64,000 nucleotides of DNA from Chloropicon primus (lineage: Eukaryota; Chlorophyta; Chloropicophyceae; Chloropicales; Chloropicaceae), in contig CP060762.1 in NCBI GenBank assembly GCA_023205875.1, forward strand, positions 248,001-312,000, in the 5' to 3' direction. Every line of letters begins with the position of its first letter. The stretch's first letter is position 1. Of the stretch, positions 52,770 to 61,463 are shown in pieces. The notes below the pieces were generated by a model. It had not been told where the DNA came from and searched no databases. It worked only from the letters and a program-made list of their open reading frames with translations. The position numbers were made by a program, and so were the translations under genes.

Positions 52770-53585
52770 ATGATGTTGCGTTGCGTGAGGACAGCGTCGA
52801 GGCTGGTGAGTGCAGCAGAGGCGACGACGTCGCAAGCGGCGGTGTTGAGGAAGGAGGTCGTCGGGATGAAGCCGCTGGAGGGTCCCCTCGTTGGAAGTGT
52901 GAGGACGGTGGGTTCTCCTCGGTGGTTCAGCGGCAGTGGTGCGCAGACGGGGAGCAAGCAAGCGAGGCTGCACCTGGAGCAGAAGAGCAGAGAGGCTCGG
53001 CGGAAGGCGGTGGAGAATGCATCGTACTTGACGGCAATCGTGATCGGGATGGTTGGGTTGACGTACGCGTCGGTGCCTTTGTACAGAATGTTTTGCCAGG
53101 CCACCGGGTACGGCGGGACCACGCAGAGGGCTCTGACGCTGGAGGAGAAGCTCGCCAGGGAGGACGCGGAGGAGGACCTCTCCGCGAGCGCTGCGGCTGC
53201 GGAGAGGAGTCTCACCGTGCACTTCAACGCGGACATCACCAGCGGGATGCACTGGAAGTTCACGCCGACGCAGAAGAAGGTCAGGACGACTCCGGGAGAG
53301 AGCACCTTGGCGTTCTACACGGTGAAGAATCTGAGCGACAAGGCGGTCACCGGAGTTTCCACGTACAACGTGACTCCCCAGAAAGCTGGCGTGTACTTCA
53401 ACAAGATCCAGTGCTTTTGCTTCGAGGAGCAGAGGCTTCGGCCGAACGAGGAGATCGACATGCCGGTGTTCTTTTACATCGATCGGGAGTTTGCGACGGA
53501 CCCAAACATGAGCGACGTCACCTCCTTGACTCTGTCTTACACCTTCTTCAAAGTCAGCGAGGAGGACGGGGACGAGGAGGAATAA
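52770..53585 (+). CDS. COX11: COX11, copper chaperone of cytochrome c oxidase
   Basis: Single exon, 271 residues from ATG 52770. The first 60 residues (MMLRCVRTASRLVSAAEATT, SPRWFSGSG) form a mitochondrial presequence. One membrane segment follows (ASYLTAIVIGMVGLTYASVP, then LYRMFCQATGYGGT). The C-terminal domain carries the copper motif NKIQCFCFEEQRL with CFC, and MHWKFTPTQKKVRTTPGEST and SYTFFKVSE are typical. It delivers Cu(B) to COX1 in the inner membrane. An acidic insert of about 25 residues after TTQRA is longer than in plants. The length fits. Confidence 0.95.
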   Translation: MMLRCVRTASRLVSAAEATTSQAAVLRKEVVGMKPLEGPLVGSVRTVGSPRWFSGSGAQTGSKQARLHLEQKSREARRKAVENASYLTAIVIGMVGLTYASVPLYRMFCQATGYGGTTQRALTLEEKLAREDAEEDLSASAAAAERSLTVHFNADITSGMHWKFTPTQKKVRTTPGESTLAFYTVKNLSDKAVTGVSTYNVTPQKAGVYFNKIQCFCFEEQRLRPNEEIDMPVFFYIDREFATDPNMSDVTSLTLSYTFFKVSEEDGDEEE

Positions 53586-53941
53586 TTACCCCTGGCACTT
53601 GTACTCGATTCTTTCATTCTTTTCTCACCTCCTGTTGCCGGTTCCTGCTTGCAGTCGTCGTCCCTCTCGCTCGCTCGCTCCCTCCTTCGGCTGGATCGCG
53701 AACAAACAAACAAACAAACACAGAGAGAGAGAGAGAGAAGGGATGGAGGATGAATGATGATGGATCACGGAAGAGATCCATCCCACGTGGTTCCCTCCCC
53801 GCTTCCCCTCCCTTCCTCGATCACTCCACACTCTCGATCGAGGAGCATCGATCGATCGCGATCGATCACAGAGAGCGGGAAGGGGAGGCGGAGGCAGAGG
53901 CCAGGCGCTTGGATCGATCGATCGATCGCAGAGGCAGAGGG
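53586..53941. other. 5' region of the coiled-coil gene
   Basis: No gene. AAACAAACAAACAAAC and a GA run lie at 53703-53738. GATCGATCGATCGATC clusters occur at 53844-53872 and 53912-53930 just before the start codon. Confidence 0.4.
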
Positions 53942-54874
53942 ATGACTGGGGAGGGTGAGGGTTCCGGAGGAAGGTCAGTGCAAAGCATGCAAGGCCTCGC
54001 CAAGTTTTCGTGCGGGATCGAAGCTCTTTGCGACGATTACGTGAAGCTTCAGAGAGGTGCGATCGTGCAACGCGAGGAGGCAGAGAGGAGGGCGAGGGAC
54101 TTGGAGATCCTGCGAGGGGAGAGCCTCCGGTACCAGGACGCGGTGAAGGCCCTGAGCCACGAGAACGAGGTGCTCAGAGGTCAGGTGGACTTTCTGCAAA
54201 GGAAAGAGAGGGAGAGGGAGGGGGTGACAGGGAAGTCTGCAGACTTGAGCTTGGGCGAGGCCAGCTGCCACTCCGTGCACGAGGTCGAGGAGATCAAGAA
54301 GCTGGAGCGCGATCGGTGCCACTACAAGCACTGCCTCGCAGAGAGCGAGCAGAAGCACGCGTCTCTGCAGAGGCGGTTAGAAGGCAAGTCGGCCATTGTG
54401 GACGCGCTGTCGAAGGAGCTCACCGAGCTGCAGGCGATGCTCTCCAAGGGGCTCGGCGAGCTCACGGACACGAAGAAGCACTTGTGCGACCTTGCAAAGC
54501 ACCAGTACGAGAACGTTCTGAAGATCAAGCAAGTGAGCACCGAGGTGCAGGAGAAAGAAGCCGGCAGGCGGGAATTGGAGCTCGCGCTCGCGAAGGAGAC
54601 GATAGAGAAGGAGAGAACAATCCAAGCAAAGAAGGACGTGGAGTGGGAGTTGCAGAAGTGCAAACAGCAGGTGCAGGCTCTTGCCCAGGAGAGGGGGGAG
54701 CTCAGCTCCATTCTCAAGGGCAAAGACAGAGAGAAGGATGCCCACGCCGCCAGTCTTGCCGAGCAGAGCAAGGAGATCGAGATCATGATTGAAGAGCTGC
54801 GGAGGCACTTGAAGGCCGACGCGATTGAGGAGGGCGACGCGCTTGTCTTGAACCTCAAGATCGAGGCGTCGTGA
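53942..54874 (+). CDS. long coiled-coil protein of unknown function, 310 aa
   Basis: Single exon from ATG 53942. After about 15 Gly/Ser residues and FSCGIEALCDDYVKLQRG, almost the whole chain (residues 40-300) is heptad-patterned coiled coil (ERRARDLEILRGESLRYQDA, SLQRRLEGKSAIVDALSKEL, EIMIEELRRHL). I recognise no family. Such chains occur in cytoskeletal, centrosomal and golgin proteins, but nothing here decides between them. It is convergent with the LamG gene, with 69 bases between stops. Confidence 0.75.
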   Translation: MTGEGEGSGGRSVQSMQGLAKFSCGIEALCDDYVKLQRGAIVQREEAERRARDLEILRGESLRYQDAVKALSHENEVLRGQVDFLQRKEREREGVTGKSADLSLGEASCHSVHEVEEIKKLERDRCHYKHCLAESEQKHASLQRRLEGKSAIVDALSKELTELQAMLSKGLGELTDTKKHLCDLAKHQYENVLKIKQVSTEVQEKEAGRRELELALAKETIEKERTIQAKKDVEWELQKCKQQVQALAQERGELSSILKGKDREKDAHAASLAEQSKEIEIMIEELRRHLKADAIEEGDALVLNLKIEAS

Positions 54875-54915
54875 ACGGGCAGGCGGTCTGAAGCTGCAAA
54901 GCAAAGCTTTCTTAA

Positions 54916-54920
54916 TTACA
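54916..54920 (-). terminator. TGTAA poly(A) signal of the LamG gene
   Basis: Minus-strand TGTAATTAAG about 24 bases beyond the stop codon, inside the 69-base convergent gap. Confidence 0.6.
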
Positions 54921-54943
54921 ACATGTGTGAAAAGAACTTGTGT

Positions 54944-57900
54944 TTAACGAAGAGTGTTATCGGGGCTCAGCGGACTCGTGGCCGTTTCTGGCTGTTCCTG
55001 AGGAGGTCTGTAGTTTCCAGGGCCAGGTTGCATCCCAACAAACTCGGGGGCGAGGATGTCTGCCTCTCCTGCATCCAGGTGAAGCATGTCGTACTGCCTG
55101 TTCCTCCTGAAAACCTTGTCCTGGATGTTGCTGACAGCAATTCTCAGCTTTGGGAACCTGTCGTAGAGATCCTCTCTCTTGACATAGGCTACGGTTCCCA
55201 CGGCCCCCATGATGGCGACGAAGACGAAGAAGGTTACAACCCCGGCGTGGCCTCCCTTCTTAGACGAATTGCCAGGATCCTGCGATGACGAGGAATCGGG
55301 ACTGTAAGGAGGGGCGTAGCCACCATCTCCGCCGGAACCGTGTCGCCCCCCGCTCGGCGGTGCGGGTGTCGGGGAGTAACCACCTTTGTGGTCGTCGTGG
55401 CTGTAGTCCTTGTGGTCACCTGGCCTGGTGCACACGCTTGGCCTCTCTTGGGTGCAGAACCAACCTGGCTCGTGCTGGCACATGTGGTCGCAGCCATCCC
55501 CGTCGTTCACGTTTCCGTCGTCGCACTCCTCGGCGCCCTCGACAATTCCATTGCCGCAAATAGAAAGCCAGTTCACGACCCTCCAGTGAGGGATGAAAGA
55601 CATCCTGAGGTCGTGCCCGTTCCCTGTGGCATCAATCACATTGTACCCGTTGCCCGCGTCGAACCTCCAGTACGCCACAAGATCTGGGTGGTTGGGATCC
55701 AGCCCTGGGTTGTTGTAGCCATGAGAATTGGACAATCCGTCGTCTGCTCGCATGCCCTCGTTGATTTCTGCTTCAGTCCTCACGACCTTCCACAGCCTCA
55801 TCTCCTCGATCATTCCAAAAAAGTCCTCCGATCCGTACTCGTTGACTTCCTTGGCCTGAGTGTCGCCCTTGGCACCCTCGTCAGAGTCAAAGCAGCCTCC
55901 AAGGCAATCTTGCTCCCTTCCGATGACGAGAGTCCCGCCCGAAGGGATGCTCTTTCCCTTGCCCCGCATGGCAGTCCAGACTCTCCTTCCGTTGTCATAC
56001 AGGATGGTCTCGCCCGTCCTGGACTCCCAAGTCACAGCGATGTGATGCCACTGGCCGTCCGTCGCTGAAATACCAGAGTGGTGGTCCTTGTAGGTACCTT
56101 CATCCTCCATAACCGACACGCCCCAGTCATTGTAATCAAACAGCAAAAAGGAGTTATCAGCTTTCTCGTAGCCACCAGTGGCATAAGAGAACGGGGTGCC
56201 CTTTCTGCACTTGTCCGCAGACCACATCCAAAACTCAAGGGTGACAGCGTGCGCGGGGAATTGCTCAAAGTTTTCGAGCATGAGCACCTGCTGGTCGTCG
56301 AGCTCCAGGGCGTAACCCGCGGTCCCGGGCCTCGGGAGCTCGACGGGCTGTCCATCCTCCCTCTCCAGGGGGCAGTAAGACAGGTGCCACGTGGGTCCGC
56401 TTCCTCCCAGCTTGAGGTTGTTGATGTACCTCGGGATCATCTGGCCGTTGTAGTTGGTGTCCACCTGGTTCTCGATCTTGCTGTCGTACGCCCTGAATTC
56501 GTATTGGAATGCGAGGCCCCTCTCGTTGCTGCCGCTCAGCTGTCGGGTCATCGCGTCCTTGATCTCCCTGGCGCTGCGAACCGTGTCCCAGATTCTCAGG
56601 TCTGCCATGCTGCCGTGGTACCCATTCGTCGGGGAGAAGCACCCTGCGAAGCACTCCTGGTTCTGCCCGAGGACCAAGGACCCAGAGGCCGTTCTGTCAG
56701 TGCCGCTGGCGATGTGGGGGTCGACGCCCCCCTTGGTGGGAGACTTGTGCTTCACCACGTGCTTGTCCGAACTCCAGAAAGGCTTGTACTCGACGCCGTC
56801 AAAGTACAGCTTGGTCTCTCCCGTGGAGTAGCTCCACGTGACCGCGATGTGGTGCCACTGGTCGTCCCTCCAATCCACGGCAAAGTCGATCCAGTTGTCA
56901 AACTTGAATCCGTTCCCCTGCCTGTTGGCGTTGATGTGAACGGAGATCGTGCCCAGAGTCGACTTGAGGTCGGACTTTTTGATGTCAGGGAGCCAGCCGG
57001 AATCGATGAACTCGTTGTTGTACTTCTCGATCAGGATGGCATCGTCCATGAAGACGGCATCCGCGTACCCGCCGTCGTCGTCGACCCTCCCGTTCCCCTT
57101 CTTGATCGCCGCGAAGGAGAAGAGCTCCTGGTACTTGTCCCTGTCCTCGGCCGCGTCGCTCACGCGGGGGGTCTTGCTCCAGAACTCGACGGTGATGTCC
57201 TTGGTGGGCATTCCCTGGAAGTACGCGTTCATCGCGTAGTTGTTCTGGAAGTCAAGCGCCGGGAACCCGAGGTCCTTGCCTCGGTAGATCACGTTGTCCT
57301 CCGACTGCTTTGGCGTCGTCAGGATGTTCAAGTTGTTGTTCCTCCCGCTCGAGTCCTTGGCCTGGTAGTGGGTGGTCATGATCCCCCTGTCCCCGACCAG
57401 GTCGTCGAACTTCCAGTAGGCGACGAGGTCGCTGTCCCTGATCTCCGGGCCCGAGTACCTGAAGTGCTTCAAGACCTCGGTCTGCGTGAGCTCCCTGCTC
57501 CAGATCCTCACCTCGTCCATCATGCCGTAGAACGCCTGCTGCTTCTCGAAGCAGCCGTTGTAGCAGTCCTGCTCGGCCCCAAGGACGAGGGCCCCCCCGG
57601 GCTTGATCTCCTGGGTGTTCCCAGTCTCCGCCTGGGCCCTCTTCATGCCGTCGACGTACACGGTGGTGAGGCCCTTCTTCCTCGAGTTCCAGGTCACCGC
57701 GAGGTGGTGCCACTGGCCGTCCGCGAGGTTGATCTTCTGGTCCGTCGACTCCTTGGACTTCTTGAACGCCGACCTGCAGCTCAGGTTCTCCGGGTCCGGG
57801 ATGCGGTCCAGGAGCTCGAAACCCCTGCACGCGAGGAGGTCCTGGATGTCCCAGATCACGAACGAGTTCGCGGCCTTCACCCTCTCCGCGGCGTCCTTGG

Positions 57901-58162
57901 AGTCCGTCTTCTCCGCGTACGACACCACCGCACCGGTATGGCACTTGTCCGACGTCCTCAGCCACGCCTCGAACGTCAGCTCCGTCGTCGGCATGTCGTG
58001 AAACGGCTCCACCGTCGCGATGTTGTCCGAGAAAAGCAGGGCGTACCCCGCACCTCCGGGGATCGAGGGGTCCGCACGAGCCACGCAGGCCGTAGCCGCA
58101 GCCACGAGAACCTGCACCACCAGCAGCAGGCGACGACGGCGCCAACACCAAGAAGGCATCAT
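54944..58162 (-). CDS. type I membrane protein with three LamG-like domains and a Cys-rich repeat
   Basis: Single exon, 1072 residues. ATG 58162 (or 58159) is chosen for the signal peptide (RRRRLLLVVQVLVAAATACV). Three LamG/pentraxin-like jellyroll domains follow at about 30-280, 295-535 and 610-865. Each has an FEAW/FEFW strand, WHHLAVTW or WHHIAVTW, a LGAEQDC..GCF-type Cys pair and a DEVRIW/ADLRIW/EEMRLW strand. At about 868-915 is a Cys-rich unit CGNGIVEGAEECDDGNVNDG, DGCDHMCQ, the DGN..DGDGC repeat known from bacterial and protist surface proteins. A Ser/Pro/Gly linker, one membrane segment near 972-993 (VVTFFVFVAIMGAVGTVAYV) and an 80-residue cytoplasmic tail end the protein. It is probably a surface receptor or adhesin binding glycans; the ligand is unknown. 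Confidence 0.88.
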   Translation of the reverse strand: MMPSWCWRRRRLLLVVQVLVAAATACVARADPSIPGGAGYALLFSDNIATVEPFHDMPTTELTFEAWLRTSDKCHTGAVVSYAEKTDSKDAAERVKAANSFVIWDIQDLLACRGFELLDRIPDPENLSCRSAFKKSKESTDQKINLADGQWHHLAVTWNSRKKGLTTVYVDGMKRAQAETGNTQEIKPGGALVLGAEQDCYNGCFEKQQAFYGMMDEVRIWSRELTQTEVLKHFRYSGPEIRDSDLVAYWKFDDLVGDRGIMTTHYQAKDSSGRNNNLNILTTPKQSEDNVIYRGKDLGFPALDFQNNYAMNAYFQGMPTKDITVEFWSKTPRVSDAAEDRDKYQELFSFAAIKKGNGRVDDDGGYADAVFMDDAILIEKYNNEFIDSGWLPDIKKSDLKSTLGTISVHINANRQGNGFKFDNWIDFAVDWRDDQWHHIAVTWSYSTGETKLYFDGVEYKPFWSSDKHVVKHKSPTKGGVDPHIASGTDRTASGSLVLGQNQECFAGCFSPTNGYHGSMADLRIWDTVRSAREIKDAMTRQLSGSNERGLAFQYEFRAYDSKIENQVDTNYNGQMIPRYINNLKLGGSGPTWHLSYCPLEREDGQPVELPRPGTAGYALELDDQQVLMLENFEQFPAHAVTLEFWMWSADKCRKGTPFSYATGGYEKADNSFLLFDYNDWGVSVMEDEGTYKDHHSGISATDGQWHHIAVTWESRTGETILYDNGRRVWTAMRGKGKSIPSGGTLVIGREQDCLGGCFDSDEGAKGDTQAKEVNEYGSEDFFGMIEEMRLWKVVRTEAEINEGMRADDGLSNSHGYNNPGLDPNHPDLVAYWRFDAGNGYNVIDATGNGHDLRMSFIPHWRVVNWLSICGNGIVEGAEECDDGNVNDGDGCDHMCQHEPGWFCTQERPSVCTRPGDHKDYSHDDHKGGYSPTPAPPSGGRHGSGGDGGYAPPYSPDSSSSQDPGNSSKKGGHAGVVTFFVFVAIMGAVGTVAYVKREDLYDRFPKLRIAVSNIQDKVFRRNRQYDMLHLDAGEADILAPEFVGMQPGPGNYRPPQEQPETATSPLSPDNTLR

Positions 58163-58614
58163 CTTCTTCAGGAACCCTTCCGTCTCGTGACGACAAGACC
58201 GAGAAGAAGAAGAAAAGAAAGACGGAGAGAAAGAGAAAAGGAAACAAAAAAAAAAGCGGAAGCGGAACCGGAAGCGGCTCTTGGTGTCGCGCGCGCTTCC
58301 CTTGGCGGCCCAGTCGTGGCGTCTCCCCCACCCCACCCGAGCGCGCGCGAGTGTTCACGTCGTCGTCAGGACGTCGCGCGATCGATCACCTCTTTTTTTT
58401 TTTTTTTTTTTACGTGGCCGTTACTTTGTCTCGAGGGCTCCGAACACAGGGATTTCTGTAACGGCTAAAAACAGTGAGAGGGAGGGCTGATCCAAGGAGG
58501 GAGAGGGAGGGTGAAGAAGGAAGGTCCTCGTCCTCGCGCCCGGAGGTGAGGTCCCTCCCGTGCTGCCAAGGCCAAAGGGGGATTGCCGTTTTGGTGCCTC
58601 TCTCTCTTTCTCTC

Positions 58615-58641
58615 TGTGTGTGTGTGTGTGTGTGTGTGTGT
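58615..58641. repeat. (GT)n microsatellite
   Basis: Thirteen or so uninterrupted GT units. Confidence 0.95.
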
Positions 58642-59440
58642 TCGAACCTTTTCGGTCGAAGCGAAGCAGGAGCCAAGGTGGTCACACGATTACGATGAGG
58701 AGGACAGAGAGAGAGAGAGGATAGCCAGCAGCAAGGGATCCATCCCTTGGTGTGGTTGAGGTTGAGGTTTGCGCAACGACAAGAAGAAGCAAGCTCGATC
58801 ACAACATAAAGAGGCGAGGGAGGAGGATGCAGGGGCACTGGGCCGTGGCCAATCGACGACGATCTGCGTGCCAAAGAGAGGACCCCCCGAGGGTGTGGCC
58901 AAGCGAGCGGGAGTATCCAACAAAAGGTTGAACGTTCATCACCCTCACCAAAGAGAGAAAGAGAGAGAGAATGAGAAAGAGAGAGGGAGGACTCGACATT
59001 ACCCAGGGTAACCAGTGTCCAAGTGTGCAAGAAAACAAGGCAGGATGGAGAAAGGTCGTCGGCTGTGGTCCATGGTCCTCCTCCTCCTCCTCGTGCCGCT
59101 CCGTTGCTCCAGGTTTCGGGTTTCGGGTTCCTCGTTTTTCGAGTGCTTGGATGCTTTGCACGGAGATCCTCGCGCCGCATTTAGAGCCGCTCGTCCTCAT
59201 TGGCTCTCGAAGAGCCACCGCGCGCCAACCGTGAGACTCTTGGTCGGTCAACCTTCGTGGTCGTCCTTCCTCCTCGTCGCGAAACCAATCGCTCGCTTGA
59301 GATCGAAGCGTCTGCTCGGGACCTTTCGATCAACCCATTGCTCGGTCCGTGCATCGCAGCGCGCTCGAGCCAAGCCCACGGCCGGTGGTTTTGAATCAAA
59401 GGCATCGCGGTGACGTGTCTGCCATTGCAAACTGCAATTG

Positions 59441-59486
59441 GTTTGGTTTGGTTTGGTTTTGGTTTTGGTTTTTGGTTTTGGTTTTG
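59441..59486. repeat. GGTTT/GGTTTT run before the desaturase start
   Basis: Eight or nine TTGGT-type units in a row ending 13 bases before ATG 59499, therefore in the leader or 5' flank. Confidence 0.9.
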
Positions 59487-59498
59487 CTCGCGTGAAAG

Positions 59499-60797
59499 AT
59501 GCCGCCGTACGCTGAGCCTGACAAGGCGATCACGTCGTCCGGCGTGAAAGAGAGCGACCCGAAGACGAGGAAGTACGTTCGCATTGGGAACTTCGAGTAC
59601 GACGTGACGGACTTCAAGCACCCGGGAGGGAGCGTGATAAATTACATGTTGACGTCGCTCGGTGCGGATGCCACGGAGACGTTCAAGGAGTTTCACATGA
59701 GGTCGAGGAAGGCGCAGAAGATGCTGAACTCCTTGCCGAAGAGGATCGCCGGCGCCAGGGAGTTCGTGGACAAGAAGGAGCAGGAGCTGCTGGAGGCGTT
59801 CAAGCAGTTCAGGACGGAGCTCTCGAGGGAGGGCTTCTTCAAGACGGATGTGAAGCACGTGGTGATGCGTATGGTGGAGCTGGCGATGATGTTCGCCCTC
59901 GGCATGTACCTCTTCTCCGTCAAGGGCTTCATGGCGAAGGGCCTCGCGATTATCGTTCTGGGGATCTTCGGAGCGAGGTGCGGCTGGCTCCAGCACGAGG
60001 GGGGGCACAACTCCCTGACTGGCAACATGTGGGTCGACAAGAGGATCCAGAGAGCCTTCATCGGGTTCGGCTTGGGGTCCTCCGGATCGATGTGGAACAG
60101 CATGCACGAGAAGCACCACGCGACGCCCCAGAAGATCGGCTACGACATGGACCTCGACACCGTGCCCCTCGTCGCTTTCTTCAACACGGCCATCGAGAAG
60201 AACAGGAGCAGGACTTACTCCAAGATCTGGATCAAGCTCCAGGCGTGGACCTTCCTGCCCGTGACCTCGGGCTGCTTCGTCATGCTCTTCTGGCTGTTCT
60301 ACTTGCACCCAAGGAAGGTCCTGAGGGAGAAGAGCATCGAGCAGGCGCTGTGGATGCTCTCCTCGCACACGGTCCGCCCCGCCCTCATGGCCGCCGTCTC
60401 CGGGCTCGGGTTCTGGCAGTGCTACGGCCTCCACTGGGTCACCCTGTGGATCGCGGGCCAGTACCTCTTCGGGCACTTCTCCCTGTCCCACACCCACACC
60501 GACACCGTGGCCGATGACAAGTTCAAGAACTGGGTGGAGTTCGCCGTCCACCACACCGTGGACATCAACCCCCAGAACCCCCTCATCAACTGGGTCATGG
60601 GCTACTTGAACTGCCAGGTCGTGCACCACTTGTTCCCAAACATGCCTCAGTACAAGCAGCCTGAGGTGTCCAAGAGGCTGGTCAAGTTCTGCAAGGAGAA
60701 CGGTCTCCAGTACACCGTCATCTCCTACTGGGAGGCTTGGAAGAGGACTTTCAAGAACTTGAACGAGGTCGGAGACCATTACTTCACCATGGGATGA
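59499..60797 (+). CDS. front-end fatty-acid desaturase with cytochrome b5 domain
   Basis: Single exon, 432 residues. The cytochrome b5 domain at the N-terminus shows DFKHPGGSVINYML (haem His). Three His boxes follow: QHEGGH near residue 167, HEKHH near 204 and QVVHH near 375, where Gln replaces the first His as in all front-end desaturases. The sequence around WLQHEGGHNSLTGNMWVDKR, HHATPQKIGYDMDLDTVPLV and GYLNCQVVHHLFPNMPQ matches acyl-CoA-type delta-6 enzymes of Ostreococcus and Mantoniella. Delta-6 (or delta-8) is therefore most likely, but regiochemistry cannot be read safely from sequence. It acts in the ER in long-chain polyunsaturated fatty-acid synthesis. Confidence 0.93.
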   Translation: MPPYAEPDKAITSSGVKESDPKTRKYVRIGNFEYDVTDFKHPGGSVINYMLTSLGADATETFKEFHMRSRKAQKMLNSLPKRIAGAREFVDKKEQELLEAFKQFRTELSREGFFKTDVKHVVMRMVELAMMFALGMYLFSVKGFMAKGLAIIVLGIFGARCGWLQHEGGHNSLTGNMWVDKRIQRAFIGFGLGSSGSMWNSMHEKHHATPQKIGYDMDLDTVPLVAFFNTAIEKNRSRTYSKIWIKLQAWTFLPVTSGCFVMLFWLFYLHPRKVLREKSIEQALWMLSSHTVRPALMAAVSGLGFWQCYGLHWVTLWIAGQYLFGHFSLSHTHTDTVADDKFKNWVEFAVHHTVDINPQNPLINWVMGYLNCQVVHHLFPNMPQYKQPEVSKRLVKFCKENGLQYTVISYWEAWKRTFKNLNEVGDHYFTMG

Positions 60798-60925
60798 CGA
60801 TGATGTTGAGGGGACTCCTTCCTTCCTTCCTCGATCACGGTGGTGGAACCAGAAAGAATCTTTCATTATATGAACCCAGTATTTTTTTCGTTGTCGTCTG
60901 CTTTATTGGACGGGCAACGCTGTCT

Positions 60926-60930
60926 TGTAA
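60926..60930 (+). terminator. TGTAA poly(A) signal of the desaturase
   Basis: TGTAA about 130 bases after the stop, followed directly by an A run. Confidence 0.4.
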
Positions 60931-61136
60931 AAAAAAAACATAACATAACATCCCCTCCCCCAGTCCAGTGGCGTGTGACTGCGAGCCTCCTCCCGTTCCT
61001 CCCCCCCCACCCTCGGAGAGAAGAAGTGGCTCAGTCGTAGCAGAGACAACAACGCTTTCCCTTCTCACGCGCGCCGCTCTTCATCGCTTGATGATGCTTG
61101 CCCCTCCTCCTCGCCAGGGCAGAGGACTCCAACGAA

Positions 61137-61429
61137 AGCAGAAACAGAAGGGGAAGATGATCCAAATCCAAATCCAAATCCTTTCCTCCTCCTCGCCACC
61201 CACCTCCACCCTTCCTTGCCCGCCCACTCCCTTCATCCATCCTTGTTCCTGATGCAATGCCTGCAAAGCAGAGGGAGAGAGCGAGGCAGCAGTGCAGCAA
61301 AGCGATGCAGAAGAAGCAGAAGGGGAAGATGATCCAAATCTAAATCCAAATCCAAACTCTTTCCTCCTCCTCGCCACCCACCTCCACCCTTCCTTGCCCG
61401 CCCACTCCCTTCATCCATCTTGTTCAGCA
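61137..61429. repeat. direct duplication, period 172-174 bp, upstream of CDK11
   Basis: About 110 bases beginning CAGAAGGGGAAGATGATCC at 61145 recur from 61317, both ending CTCCCTTCATCCATC(C)TTGTTC. CAAATC hexamers vary in number between the copies. Confidence 0.9.
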
Positions 61430-61463
61430 GCAGCAGCAGAGCAGCAGGCAGAGCAGGAGCAGG

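Larger units (their letters stand above)
58163..59498. other. long divergent 5' region of LamG and desaturase genes
   Basis: About 1.3 kb with no convincing gene on either strand. It contains an A/T homopolymer run at 58391-58410, facing MYB-type cores CCGTTA (58418) and TAACGG (58459), a (GT)n run at 58615-58641, and a GGTTT run directly before the desaturase ATG. GAAGCGTCTGCTCGGGACC followed by TTTCGATCAACCC near 59307-59337 resembles the module family. Confidence 0.45.
60798..61463. other. region between desaturase and CDK11
   Basis: No gene. The desaturase 3' end has TGTAA at 60926. A C-run lies at 61000-61010, and then the 172-bp duplication ahead of CDK11. Confidence 0.5.

Noticed and set aside
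56078-58468. Plus-strand frame of about 800 codons opposite the LamG gene
   Set aside because: Low-complexity Val/Leu/Arg/His product without family features. The minus-strand gene has three repeated domains and a signal peptide.
59441-59486. Telomere-like repeat
   Set aside because: GGTTT and GGTTTT units lack the A of TTTAGGG-type algal telomeres and lie directly before a gene.
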